Source: Actinophytocola algeriensis
GTDB taxonomy: Bacteria; Actinomycetota; Actinomycetes; Mycobacteriales; Pseudonocardiaceae
Assembly (NCBI RefSeq): GCF_014203735.1
Contig: NZ_JACHJQ010000002.1
Coordinates: 434,001-498,000 of the forward strand
Direction of reading: 5' to 3'
Length of the DNA stretch: 64,000 nt
Shown here: one piece after another, positions 43,948-52,076 of the stretch
Layout of the letters: each line of letters opens with the position of its first letter
Numbering within the stretch: position 1 is the stretch's first letter
Translations under genes and position numbers: made by a program
Notes under the pieces: generated by a model
The model's database searches: none
What the model was told of the DNA's origin: nothing
Seen by the model: the letters and a program-made list of their open reading frames with translations, nothing else

Positions 43948-44216
43948 CGGTTCAGGTCCAATCGGTCGGCGTTGAGGTTCCGGATGGTCGTGCGGATGTC
44001 GGTGGCGAGCACGGAGTCGATGTCCCGGTAGGTGTCGGTCTTCTCCTCGATCTCGGCGACCGCGCGCGCGAGCAGGTTCCGCTCGGTGCGGAGCCGGTCG
44101 AAGTCGGCGCGCCGGATCCCGGCCTGACGCCCCAGCCACCACACGACCACCCAGACGACGATCCCGACCACGACGACCACCACGACGAGGATCAGCGCGA
44201 GTGCCTTCGGGTTCAT
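43944..44216 (-). CDS. Small single-helix membrane protein with coiled coil
   Basis: The ATG at 44216 gives 90 residues: an N-terminal transmembrane helix (about 6-27, almost all Val/Leu/Ile/Trp), then a charged coiled-coil segment (RADFDRLRTERNLLARAVAE onward). The layout resembles divisome or scaffold cofactors but matches no named family. TAGCGT lies exactly seven bases before the ATG and no ribosome-binding site is visible, fitting a leaderless transcript. It is coupled to the SPFH-like lipoprotein gene by ATGA and probably acts with it. Confidence 0.7.
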   Translation of the reverse strand: MNPKALALILVVVVVVVGIVVWVVVWWLGRQAGIRRADFDRLRTERNLLARAVAEIEEKTDTYRDIDSVLATDIRTTIRNLNADRLDLNR

Positions 44217-44383
44217 GGCAGTCACGCTAAGGGCGGGTGCCCGGGAGGGTTCCCGGCTGGCGCCGTCCACCAACGTTTGCCAGGTCCTTCAGGACACGAC
44301 GATGCCAAGCCGGGTAGCCATCGGAGACCTGCCCGTCCGGCGAGGAGGCCCGTCCGGCCCGGCCAACGCAGGCAGACACAGCA

Positions 44384-45298
44384 CTAACGTGCCCAGGTCG
44401 GCAACCACACGTCCGGGCCTGCGGCCGGTGCCTCGCCGAGGTGGGCGCGCAGCGTGGCGAGCGCGGGGTGCGGGTTGTCCGCGCGCCACACGAGCGCATG
44501 CGGGTAGACGGGGGTCGGATCCGTGACCGGCACGCGGCGCAGGTCCTGCCTCATCGTCCACGCGACCCGCGTGCGGTGCCCGACGAACGTGCACAGCGTG
44601 GCCGACTCGGCGACCATGTCGAGGATGTGCTCGAACCCGAAGTTCGGGCCGGTCCTGTCGATGTGCAGCCCGAACTCCTCGGCCAGCTCGGCGTAGTAGG
44701 CCACCCACTCCGTGCCGTCGTCCATGCCGGGCAGCCAGATCCGCTGTCCCGCGAGGTCTCCCAGGCGCACCGCCTTCGCGGCGGCGAGGTCGTGCGCCGG
44801 ACCGGTCAGCAGGTCGAGCGGGTCGTTCAGCACCCGCGTGCTCGCGAGCCCGGCAGGCAGGCGGGACCTCGGCGCCCGGAACGTGGCATCGATGACCCCG
44901 TTCCGGACCGCGTCGACGGCGGGCGGCTCAGCGGGCAGCGCCAGGACGTCCAGCTCCAGATCCGGGTGGGCGCGGTGGAAGCCGTGCAACAGTTCACCTG
45001 GCGCGACGCGGCGGCCGACCACGTCCACACGCAATGCCCGCCGCCCCGGCCGCACCGACTCGGCGGCCCGCTCGGCCGCGGCCAGCACCCCCCGCGCGTG
45101 CGGCAGGAACGCCTGCCCGTCGATCGTGAGCACCGCGCCGCGGGCGGTGCGGGTGAACAACCGCACGCCGAGTTCGGTCTCCAGTGCGGCGATCCGCTTG
45201 GACACGGCCTGCTGCGTCACGTCCAGCTCGACGGCCGCCTCCTGGAACTGCCCACTGTCCGCGACGGCGATCACCGTCCGAAGCGCGTCGAGGTCCAC
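44384..45298 (-). CDS. LysR-family transcriptional regulator
   Basis: The GTG at 45298 gives 304 residues. A LysR winged helix (LDALRTVIAVADSGQFQEAA, VTQQAVSKRIAALE, LFTRT, residues 1-60) precedes a substrate-binding effector domain. It begins nine bases after the stop of the ATPase-LuxR gene on the same strand, so the two may be co-transcribed. A TAGGTT six bases before the GTG, overlapping that stop, could also serve as a leaderless promoter. No divergent target gene is present, unusual for LysR. Its regulon is unknown. Confidence 0.88.
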   Translation of the reverse strand: MDLDALRTVIAVADSGQFQEAAVELDVTQQAVSKRIAALETELGVRLFTRTARGAVLTIDGQAFLPHARGVLAAAERAAESVRPGRRALRVDVVGRRVAPGELLHGFHRAHPDLELDVLALPAEPPAVDAVRNGVIDATFRAPRSRLPAGLASTRVLNDPLDLLTGPAHDLAAAKAVRLGDLAGQRIWLPGMDDGTEWVAYYAELAEEFGLHIDRTGPNFGFEHILDMVAESATLCTFVGHRTRVAWTMRQDLRRVPVTDPTPVYPHALVWRADNPHPALATLRAHLGEAPAAGPDVWLPTWAR

Positions 45299-45307
45299 GG
45301 GTACAAC

Positions 45308-47821
45308 CTACAGTTGTGGCTCCAGCAACCTGCGCAGACGGCCGAACAGTTCGTTCCTGCCGTCCGCGCCCAGCCGGGTCTTCATGCGGGCCACGTGGTG
45401 CTCGACGGTCTTCGCGGAGATGAACAGGCGGGCGCCGATCTGCTTGTGGGTGAGGCCCGCGAGGATGAGCCTGCCGACCTCCAGCTCCCGCTCGCTGAGC
45501 ATGGGCACCACCGGCTCGTCCTGCGTGGTGTCGGTGACCGGCGACGGTTCCGCGGTGCCGCTCAGGGTGCGGGCGAGCGCCATGAGATCACCGGCGGCCT
45601 TGCGGTCGTCGGTGCGGGCGGCGGCTTCGGCGGCCAGCCGGGAGCCGTCCCAGTCCAGGCCCGCGAACCGCAGCCCCGTTGCCGCGGCGCGGATGACGGC
45701 CGGGTCGGTCTCGCCGGTGCGCAGGCAGTCGGCGGCACCGGCGAGGGAGCGGACGTGCGGGACGCGTTCGGCGAGCGCCTTCAGTACTGTCGCGTGCTCG
45801 TCCGCTCTTGCGTCGTCGCCCGCCGCGAGTGCCGCGTGCAGCTCGCTCCAGTGCAGGGGCGCCGACCACAGGGGCGGGTCGCCGAGGCGCGTGAGGATGT
45901 CGTGTGCCCGCGCCAGGTGCGGTGCGAGCGCGTCGGGTTCGCCGAGCACGGCGGCCGCGATGGTCAGTTCTCCCAGGGGACGCAACAAATACAGGTGTAC
46001 GGGGTGGCGGATCAGGGCGGTGCGGCCTCGGGTGAACGCGGCGGCGAGCGTGGTGGCGTCGTCGGTGCGGCGGGCCACGGCGGCGGTGAGCGCGGCGGCG
46101 AGGACCTCGTCAGCGGGTTCGAGTGGTTCGCGGACCCGGTCGAGGACCTCGCGGGCGGTGTCGAAGGTGCCTCGGGTCATGGCGATCCAGCCGTGCAGCA
46201 ACAGGAGCCCGGCGTGGGCGAGGCCGCCGCCGACCTTGGCGGCGACGGCCTGGCCGAGGGTGGCGTCGGCGAGCGCGACCTCCCCGCACTGGGCGGCGAC
46301 GAGCGCCAGCAACTCCGCTGGGCTGTACGGCAGTAGTACTGACTCGCCCGCGGGTTCGAGGAGCCCGGCCGCGCGGGTGAGGCAGGACAGCGCCGTCGGC
46401 ACGTCGCCGTCGACGGTGGCGAGGAGACCGGTGGCGAGAAGGCGGACGGCCGGCGCGGTGAGGGTGGGCGCGTCGTCCTCGCTGGGTGGGGCGGCGGCGA
46501 CCACGGCGCGGGCCCGGTCCACCTCGCCGGTGGCGAGCAGCGCGGGGACGGCGTGCAGTACATCTGTATCGCCAAGTCCCTGGTACAGCTCGGCGGTGCG
46601 TTCGGCGAAGCCGCGGTGGGCGAGCACGGCTGCGGTGACCGAGACCGCGCGCCTGCGGTCCTCCGGCGTCGGGTTCTCGGCGGTCAGGGTCTCGTCGGCG
46701 AAGCGCAGCGCCTGTGCGGGGTCGCCGGCGAGTGCGGCGGCCTGCGCGCGGCGGGCCGTGACGGTCCTGGCGGTGCCACCTGCGCGGACGGCGGCGTCGA
46801 AGAGTTCGGTCGCCAGGAGCGGGGAGGTGCGCATGGCCTCGTCGGCGGCCGCGGCGAGGACCTCGGACGCGCGGGCGCCGGTGGCGTGGGCGTCGGCGAG
46901 CCTGCGGCCCGCGGCCAGCACCGGCCCGCCGTTGCCGAGCTGGATCTCGGCGAGGCGCCGTTGCATGTGCCGGGCACGCAGCACGGGCATCGCGCGCAGG
47001 ACGAGGTTGCGGACGAACACGATGAGGTCGCCGGTCTCGGTGAGCAGGCCGGTGGCGCGGGCGGCCTCGACGGTGTCGGTCAGACCGGCGGGGTCCGTCC
47101 CGAGGAGCGCGCCGAGGACGTCGGCGTCAAGTGGCGCCCCGAGGGCAAGTGCCTCCAGGAGGTCGTGGATGGGCGGGTCGAGTGCCTCGAGGAGGTAGCG
47201 GAGGCGTTCGGCGAGGCCGGGTGACACGGAGACGCGGTTGGGGCGGCGGAACCGGTCGGGGTAGCGGGGGTCGAAACGGCCGGTGTCGAGCAGTCCCTGT
47301 GTCACCAGACCGGCAAACATCGGTGATCCACCCGACTGTTCGAGCACGAGCGCGACAAGCGTGTCCGGCGCTTGGCAATTGCCACGCCGCGCCACGAGAG
47401 TTGCCACCTCCTCCTTGTCAAGGTGTCCGAGCACGACGGGCGAGTGGTGGCGGGAGAGCTGTGCCCCCAATGCCGAGAGCCCGTCGGGCCGCGGCCACGG
47501 ACGGTAAGTGACCAACATGCGTGCGCTGTCTTCCTTCGCCCGCTTCCGCAGCGCCTCGAGGGTCGCGGCACCCAACCGGTGGGCGTCGTCGACGAGCAGC
47601 ACGGTGTCGTCGGGCAGCGCGGCGTCCCCGGCCACGCGCGTGACGCCCGCACCAGCCTTTTCGTACGCGGCGGCGACTGCCTTGAGCAGTACGGACTTGC
47701 CGGTGCCGCCCGGCCCGACGACCGCGGCGGTCATCGGGCCGCCCGGGGACGCCGCGATCTGCCGGAAGATCCAGGCCGCGGTGGGAAAGACCTCTTCTGC
47801 GCCGGCCGGTGACTGGCTCAC
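45308..47821 (-). CDS. ATPase-LuxR (MalT-like) regulator, IniR-like
   Basis: This 837-residue protein has an N-terminal NTPase domain with P-loop GPGGTGKS (about 36-43) and a Walker-B-like VLLVDDAHR. A long helical TPR-like sensor region follows, and a C-terminal LuxR helix-turn-helix ends it (LSERELEVGRLILAGLTHKQ, ISAKTVEHHVARMKTRLG). This is the MalT/LAL architecture. Mycobacterial IniR, the activator of iniBAC, has the same architecture and similar length (about 830 residues). Here the gene lies 2 kb from the IniC gene, so an IniR-like role is a reasonable inference. The start is GTG 47821 with AGAGG upstream. Gene order differs from mycobacteria, so orthology is not proven. Confidence 0.8.
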   Translation of the reverse strand: MSQSPAGAEEVFPTAAWIFRQIAASPGGPMTAAVVGPGGTGKSVLLKAVAAAYEKAGAGVTRVAGDAALPDDTVLLVDDAHRLGAATLEALRKRAKEDSARMLVTYRPWPRPDGLSALGAQLSRHHSPVVLGHLDKEEVATLVARRGNCQAPDTLVALVLEQSGGSPMFAGLVTQGLLDTGRFDPRYPDRFRRPNRVSVSPGLAERLRYLLEALDPPIHDLLEALALGAPLDADVLGALLGTDPAGLTDTVEAARATGLLTETGDLIVFVRNLVLRAMPVLRARHMQRRLAEIQLGNGGPVLAAGRRLADAHATGARASEVLAAAADEAMRTSPLLATELFDAAVRAGGTARTVTARRAQAAALAGDPAQALRFADETLTAENPTPEDRRRAVSVTAAVLAHRGFAERTAELYQGLGDTDVLHAVPALLATGEVDRARAVVAAAPPSEDDAPTLTAPAVRLLATGLLATVDGDVPTALSCLTRAAGLLEPAGESVLLPYSPAELLALVAAQCGEVALADATLGQAVAAKVGGGLAHAGLLLLHGWIAMTRGTFDTAREVLDRVREPLEPADEVLAAALTAAVARRTDDATTLAAAFTRGRTALIRHPVHLYLLRPLGELTIAAAVLGEPDALAPHLARAHDILTRLGDPPLWSAPLHWSELHAALAAGDDARADEHATVLKALAERVPHVRSLAGAADCLRTGETDPAVIRAAATGLRFAGLDWDGSRLAAEAAARTDDRKAAGDLMALARTLSGTAEPSPVTDTTQDEPVVPMLSERELEVGRLILAGLTHKQIGARLFISAKTVEHHVARMKTRLGADGRNELFGRLRRLLEPQL

Positions 47822-48076
47822 GGCACCGGCCTCTGCGCCATTCGGTAAGCCACGCCCATACGTCGGTCACGGAGCGTAGAGCATTACAGAGTGCCCGAGG
47901 TTGCAAATGCACGAGCAGTGACCAGATCCGGTTGCCGCTGCACGGTTTGTCACCCGTTCGGCCGAAGCGCGACCCCGGCAACTGCCCTTCGGACATCCGT
48001 CACTTGACCGATGTCTCCGTCACTGCCGGGCAGCAGACTGTCAATATACGGAAAACCAGGTGGCAAATTCGATGGG

Positions 48077-48376
48077 GTGAACACGGTGGCCGCGGACGAA
48101 TGGCACGACGAACTGGTGCTGGTCGCAGAATTGTCCAGTGTAAACAACCAGATCGCGAGGTTCGTACTACGCATGCTGGACACCGACGCCCACCGAAGAG
48201 AACAGATAGCCGTAGCCGACGAATGCCGCCTCGGCGGCCGTCTCGTCAATCTGGGCTACGCATTGCAGGACCGTGCCGTACACAGAGCGGCAGGGCGCCA
48301 CCGCGATGGTGGAAGCATCGCGGTGGCGCCCTGCGAGAGGGGGCTCACATCGGCTCAGAGTGCGAAGAAGTGCTGA
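48077..48376 (+). CDS. Small hypothetical protein, possibly truncated
   Basis: From the GTG at 48077 a frame of 99 residues begins with a convincing acidic amphipathic helical segment (DEWHDELVLVAELSSVNNQ, then ARFVLRMLDTD). About 55 residues in, the quality drops: the DNA forms a perfect 18-bp hairpin (48291-48333) and the translation becomes Arg/Gly/His-rich before the TGA at 48376. This may be a small regulator gene whose 3' end has been replaced, or the frame may be only partly coding. No family is recognised. It is convergent with the small secreted peptide gene, 20 bases away. Confidence 0.4.
   Translation: MNTVAADEWHDELVLVAELSSVNNQIARFVLRMLDTDAHRREQIAVADECRLGGRLVNLGYALQDRAVHRAAGRHRDGGSIAVAPCERGLTSAQSAKKC
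48291..48333. terminator. Perfect 18-bp hairpin
   Basis: CAGGGCGCCACCGCGATG and its exact complement flank a seven-base GTGGAAG loop. It is the longest perfect stem I noticed in the window. It resembles a bidirectional terminator but falls inside the predicted small frame, suggesting that frame really ends here or has been disrupted. Confidence 0.65.
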
Positions 48377-48399
48377 CAATTGCCCTGCAGGGCTTGTCA
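48374..48399. terminator. Compound inverted repeat between convergent small genes
   Basis: TGACAA and TTGTCA flank the self-complementary GCCCTGCAGGGC, with a two-base bulge on one side. It covers both stop codons of the converging small genes and so is a candidate shared terminator. Confidence 0.5.
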
Positions 48400-48528
48400 A
48401 TTGTGGGTCATCTCCAGCACGATGGAGTTGTGGGTCATATCTGGAGGATCACCGGCCGCGGTGCCGCCCACCGCGACCAACATCAGCAAGGCCGCTGCCG
48501 CGGCCACGACGATCCGCACGATTCTCAT
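48397..48528 (-). CDS. 43-residue secreted micropeptide with repeated MTHN motif
   Basis: The minus-strand ATG at 48528 is preceded by GGAGGG at ideal spacing. The frame encodes 43 residues, then TGA. Residues 1-25 form a textbook signal peptide: two Arg early (MRIVRI), a run of Val/Ala/Leu, then GGTAA as a likely cleavage site. The remaining segment is DPPDMTHNSIVLEMTHN, in which MTHN occurs twice, once as the C-terminus. A TATAGT on the minus strand at 48645-48650 could be a distant -10. The gene lies between two ATPase-LuxR regulators in unusually AT-rich surroundings. No family is recognised. A peptide signal, a processed ribosomal peptide precursor or a small cell-wall protein are all possible. 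Confidence 0.65.
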   Translation of the reverse strand: MRIVRIVVAAAAALLMLVAVGGTAAGDPPDMTHNSIVLEMTHN

Positions 48529-48770
48529 GATGCCCTCCGATTTTCTGATCCGAACATTGGCAAAATGAGCAGGGTGGGATCGCGCGGACAGGCGTGAAAC
48601 CGACCGTGCTCTATCACGGTGATGGGAGTAGGGTTCGGGCCGAAACTATACGAACGATTTAATGGTGGCATAGCATTGCTGGAGAATCCATAATCAGCCC
48701 AATAACCGAGGGTCACAAACGAGACACGAGAAGAACACAGCCTCGGTTGGCCTAACATGCACGCCGACCG

Positions 48771-48799
48771 TTGTCCCCCGCCTCGACAACCAATACTGT
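48771..48799 (+). promoter_or_regulatory. Predicted leaderless promoter of the second ATPase-LuxR gene
   Basis: TTGTCC (48771-48776) and TACTGT (48794-48799) are separated by 17 bases. The ATG at 48806 begins seven bases after the -10, where transcription should start. No Shine-Dalgarno precedes the ATG, so the mRNA is probably leaderless. Confidence 0.6.
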
Positions 48800-48804
48800 C
48801 GAGG
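48781..48804. promoter_or_regulatory. Inverted repeat overlapping the promoter (candidate operator)
   Basis: CCTCGACA and TGTCGAGG form a perfect 8-bp inverted repeat around ACCAATAC. It covers the spacer and -10 of the promoter and ends one base before the start codon. A bound regulator, possibly the encoded LuxR-type protein itself, would control transcription. Confidence 0.55.
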
Positions 48805-48805
48805 C

Positions 48806-51619
48806 ATGCCGAGTGACGCCCACGCACTCGTCGGTCGCGAGACCGAACTGACTCGCCTCATTGGGTGGATCGACGATCTCGCAACAGGAAGCGGCCACGC
48901 GGTGCTCATCGAGGGCGAGCCCGGTATCGGCAAGTCTTCGCTCGCGCGGGCGGCCACCTCGGCGGCCGAACAACGTGGGTTCTCCACCTACTGGGCCGAG
49001 TGCGACGAGCTCGGCCAGGCACTGCCGCTCCAGCCGCTGGTGGGAGCGTTGCTGGCCAAGGACTCCGTCGAGCCCCGGCTCGACACCATCCAGCGCTTGC
49101 TGCGCGGCGAGCTCACCGGCGCGGCGGATCCGGCGATGGCCGCCGCCGAACAGATGCTGGCTCTCATGAACGAGCTCTGCAGTGCGTCACCGACGGTGCT
49201 GGTCGTCGACGACCTGCAGTGGGCGGATCGATCGACCATTGGCGTGTGGGAGTGGCTCGCGCGCGCCGTCGACCGCACGGCACTGGTACTCATCGGCATC
49301 GTCCGGCCAGTCCCCCAGCGCGACGAGCTGATGGCTGTCCGGCGCGTGGTCGGCCAGGAGAACACGCTTCGTCTCGAGGGGTTGCCCGAGGCCGCGGTGA
49401 CCGCCCTCGTCGCCACGATCTCGGCGGGCACACCCGGAGAGAACCTGCTCCAGCTCGCGGACGAGGCATCCGGCAACCCGTTGTACCTGACCGAGTTGAT
49501 GGATGCCCTCGTGCGCGCCGACCGGCTGACTGTCTCCTCGTCCGGTGACGTCGAAGTGACCGACGGCCCCGTACCCGGCTCGCTCGTCGCGGCAATCACC
49601 GACCGGCTCGACTTCCTTCCGCAGGGCACGAGGAAGACCCTGCAGGCCGCGGCCCTGCTCGGGGTCGAGTTCCTGGTCGGGGACCTGGCGATCGTGCTCG
49701 ACCGCCGGGTCGCCGAGCTGGTCCCCGCGATCGACGAGGCACGCACGGCAGGTGTGCTCAAGGACCTCGCCGACAAGTTGTCGTTTCGGCACCCCCTGAT
49801 CCGACAGGCCCTCTACGACGACATAGCCGCTCCACTGCGCCCCGCCTGGCACCGCGACGCGGCACGGGCACTGGCGAAGGCGGGGGTACCGATACCACGC
49901 GTCGCCCGGCAACTCCTCCAGGCGATCAGTGTGCCAAGCCCTGACCCACTCGACGAGTCGTTGCTGAACTGGGTGGTCGACGCCGCACCGACACTCGTGG
50001 CGCAGGCGCCCAAGACCGCGATCGAACTCCTCCGGCAGGCGGCGAGCCGAACATCACCGGACACCACACGGGGTGCGGTGCTCGCCAGCCGCCTCGCGGA
50101 TGCCCTGTACCGCGAGGGCGAATGCGACGAAGCCGTGGAGGTCGCGACCCGGGCCATGCGAGTGGTCACGGACCCCGAGCTACTCGTGGATCTACATTGG
50201 ACGGTCTCGCAGTGCCGGGCGATGCTCGGTCGCTCCGACGAGTCGCTCGAGGCGCTGGAACAAGCACACAGCCTGGCTGAGATCTCCGCGCAGCAGCGCG
50301 CCCGTCTCCTGGTTCTCACCGCGCGGGCACACCGCGACCTCGGTGAGGTCACGGTGGCGGGCAACGTGGCCACGAAGGCTCTGGCCACTGCGGAGGAGGC
50401 CGGCGACAACTGGTCCCTGGGGTGGTCACTACACGTTCTTATAGTGGTGTCGATGATGCGAGGCGAAGTCGCCGAGGCACTGCCGTTGTTCGACCGTGCC
50501 CTCTCGGTGGTCGGTGATGATACCGACCTGAACGACCTCCGGTTGCTCCTGCAGATCAACAAGGCTGTCGCGCTGGGCGATCTCGACCGCTACGACGAGG
50601 CCTTGGGCGCCGCGACGCGGGTGCGGCAACTCGCTGATCACACCGGCAGCCTCGTTCGCCTCGCGCAGGCGCAGACCGCGCTCGGCGAGCTGCTGTTCGA
50701 GGTCGGCAGGTGGGACGACGCACAGGCGGAGATCGAGACCCTGCCCGACGACTTCAAGGATCCCGGCGCGACATGCTGTGACCGGGGCATCGCTGCCATG
50801 ATCGCGTTTCATCGAGGGGACGCGGTGACGGCTCGGCAGCACCTCGCCCTTGCCGCGCCCAGCGCCGAGCAGATCGGGAACCGGGTGGTTTCCTCGCTCA
50901 CGCTCGCCCACAGTCTTGACCGGGAGGTCGACGACCAGCCTGAGGAGGCGCTCGCCGTCCTCACGGCGCGGGTCGGGGGTGATGCAGAGGAGCTTGACGA
51001 GGTCGAGGACCTTCTCCCCGAGGCGGCCCGGCTTGCCGCCTACACCGGGGCCGCCGACGCCGCCGCCGATGTGGCCGCCCAGGCCGCCACCCTCGCGCGG
51101 AGATCGTCGGTGCCGCACCGGCTCGGGACCGCCGCCTACTGCCGGGGGCTGCTCGACCGCGATCCGTTCCTCCTGCAGCACGCGGCCGACCGGTACCGGG
51201 ATGCCGGGCGGCCGCTGCTGCGGGCGAAGGCCCTCGAGGCCGCCGCGATCGGGTTTGCCGGGCGGGACGAGAAGGACGCGGCCCGGGCGGCGTTCACGCG
51301 GGCGGACGAGTTGTACGACCGGCTCGGGGCCAACTGGGACCTCGCCCACCTGCGTGCTCACCTGCGGCGATTCGGGATCCGGCGGGGGCCGAGGGTGAAG
51401 CACCGGCAGGCCCAGGTCGGCTGGAACAGCCTCACGCCCACCGAGACGAAGATCGCCGCGATGGTGGCCGAGGGGATGTCCAACCGGCAGATCGCCGAGC
51501 AGTTGGTGCTGTCGCCGCGGACCGTGGGCACGCATGTCTCGCACATCCTCGCGAAGCTCGGTGTGCGGTCGCGGATCGACATCGCCCGGGAGGCCGCTGA
51601 GCACGTCAAGGCCGGGTGA
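48806..51619 (+). CDS. Large ATPase-LuxR (LAL) transcriptional regulator
   Basis: The 937-residue protein starts with LVGRETEL and a P-loop GEPGIGKS (about 35-42), has Walker-B-like VLVVDDLQWAD, and continues through a long helical repeat region. It ends in a LuxR helix-turn-helix (LTPTETKIAAMVAEGMSNRQ, LSPRTVGTHVSHILAKLGVR). LAL proteins are ATP-driven activators of metabolite or sugar-use genes. It is the second regulator of this architecture within 4 kb, but the two share little sequence outside the motifs. It lies next to the micropeptide gene and is divergent from it. An inverted repeat covers its promoter. Confidence 0.88.
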   Translation: MPSDAHALVGRETELTRLIGWIDDLATGSGHAVLIEGEPGIGKSSLARAATSAAEQRGFSTYWAECDELGQALPLQPLVGALLAKDSVEPRLDTIQRLLRGELTGAADPAMAAAEQMLALMNELCSASPTVLVVDDLQWADRSTIGVWEWLARAVDRTALVLIGIVRPVPQRDELMAVRRVVGQENTLRLEGLPEAAVTALVATISAGTPGENLLQLADEASGNPLYLTELMDALVRADRLTVSSSGDVEVTDGPVPGSLVAAITDRLDFLPQGTRKTLQAAALLGVEFLVGDLAIVLDRRVAELVPAIDEARTAGVLKDLADKLSFRHPLIRQALYDDIAAPLRPAWHRDAARALAKAGVPIPRVARQLLQAISVPSPDPLDESLLNWVVDAAPTLVAQAPKTAIELLRQAASRTSPDTTRGAVLASRLADALYREGECDEAVEVATRAMRVVTDPELLVDLHWTVSQCRAMLGRSDESLEALEQAHSLAEISAQQRARLLVLTARAHRDLGEVTVAGNVATKALATAEEAGDNWSLGWSLHVLIVVSMMRGEVAEALPLFDRALSVVGDDTDLNDLRLLLQINKAVALGDLDRYDEALGAATRVRQLADHTGSLVRLAQAQTALGELLFEVGRWDDAQAEIETLPDDFKDPGATCCDRGIAAMIAFHRGDAVTARQHLALAAPSAEQIGNRVVSSLTLAHSLDREVDDQPEEALAVLTARVGGDAEELDEVEDLLPEAARLAAYTGAADAAADVAAQAATLARRSSVPHRLGTAAYCRGLLDRDPFLLQHAADRYRDAGRPLLRAKALEAAAIGFAGRDEKDAARAAFTRADELYDRLGANWDLAHLRAHLRRFGIRRGPRVKHRQAQVGWNSLTPTETKIAAMVAEGMSNRQIAEQLVLSPRTVGTHVSHILAKLGVRSRIDIAREAAEHVKAG

Positions 51620-51627
51620 CGTACAAC

Positions 51628-52059
51628 TCAGGGTTGTTCACCTTGCCGACGGCGCGTGTCGGCCTGGTCGTCGGCCGCCACCGCCTGGGTCAGGGCCGCC
51701 ACCGTGTGTTCCAGCCCGTCCTGGACCTCCGAGCCCTCGGCCGCGCGGACGCTGTGCAGGCTCACCGTGATGCGGCTGCGGCCCGGGGCGACCTCCTCGA
51801 CCTGCAGTTCGCCGTGGTAGTCGTCCGGGCCCTCGGCACCCCACTCGAGCTTGCGCTCGGACTCGTTCGGGCGTATCCACGCCTCGCCGGAGACGCGGTC
51901 GCCGTGGACCTCGGCCTCCACGTGGACCTTCTCGCCGCCCTCCGGCTCCGCCTCGGTCATCTCCGGGAAGTACCTGGGCAGGTTCGTGGGGTCCGCCAGG
52001 TACGAGAACAGGACATCCGCCGCTATGTCGGCCTCTGCTGTGTGCGTGTACGTCGTCAT
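51628..52059 (-). CDS. SRPBCC-family protein
   Basis: The product has 143 residues. The opening YTHTAEADIAADVLFSYLADPTN (within residues 4-28) and the beta-strand pattern that follows, ending in a C-terminal helix, are typical of the SRPBCC (polyketide cyclase/START-like) fold, which binds hydrophobic ligands in a central cavity. No catalytic motif is evident. It is convergent with the LAL gene and follows the HAD gene on the same strand by 17 bases, so it may belong to the P450-HAD operon. Confidence 0.8.
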   Translation of the reverse strand: MTTYTHTAEADIAADVLFSYLADPTNLPRYFPEMTEAEPEGGEKVHVEAEVHGDRVSGEAWIRPNESERKLEWGAEGPDDYHGELQVEEVAPGRSRITVSLHSVRAAEGSEVQDGLEHTVAALTQAVAADDQADTRRRQGEQP

Positions 52060-52076
52060 GCCCGGCGGGTACCCGG

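Noticed and set aside
44241-44383. Possible small gene or RNA between the LysR gene and the coiled-coil membrane-protein gene
   Set aside because: No start with a ribosome-binding site and no stable structure; it reads as promoter and intergenic sequence.
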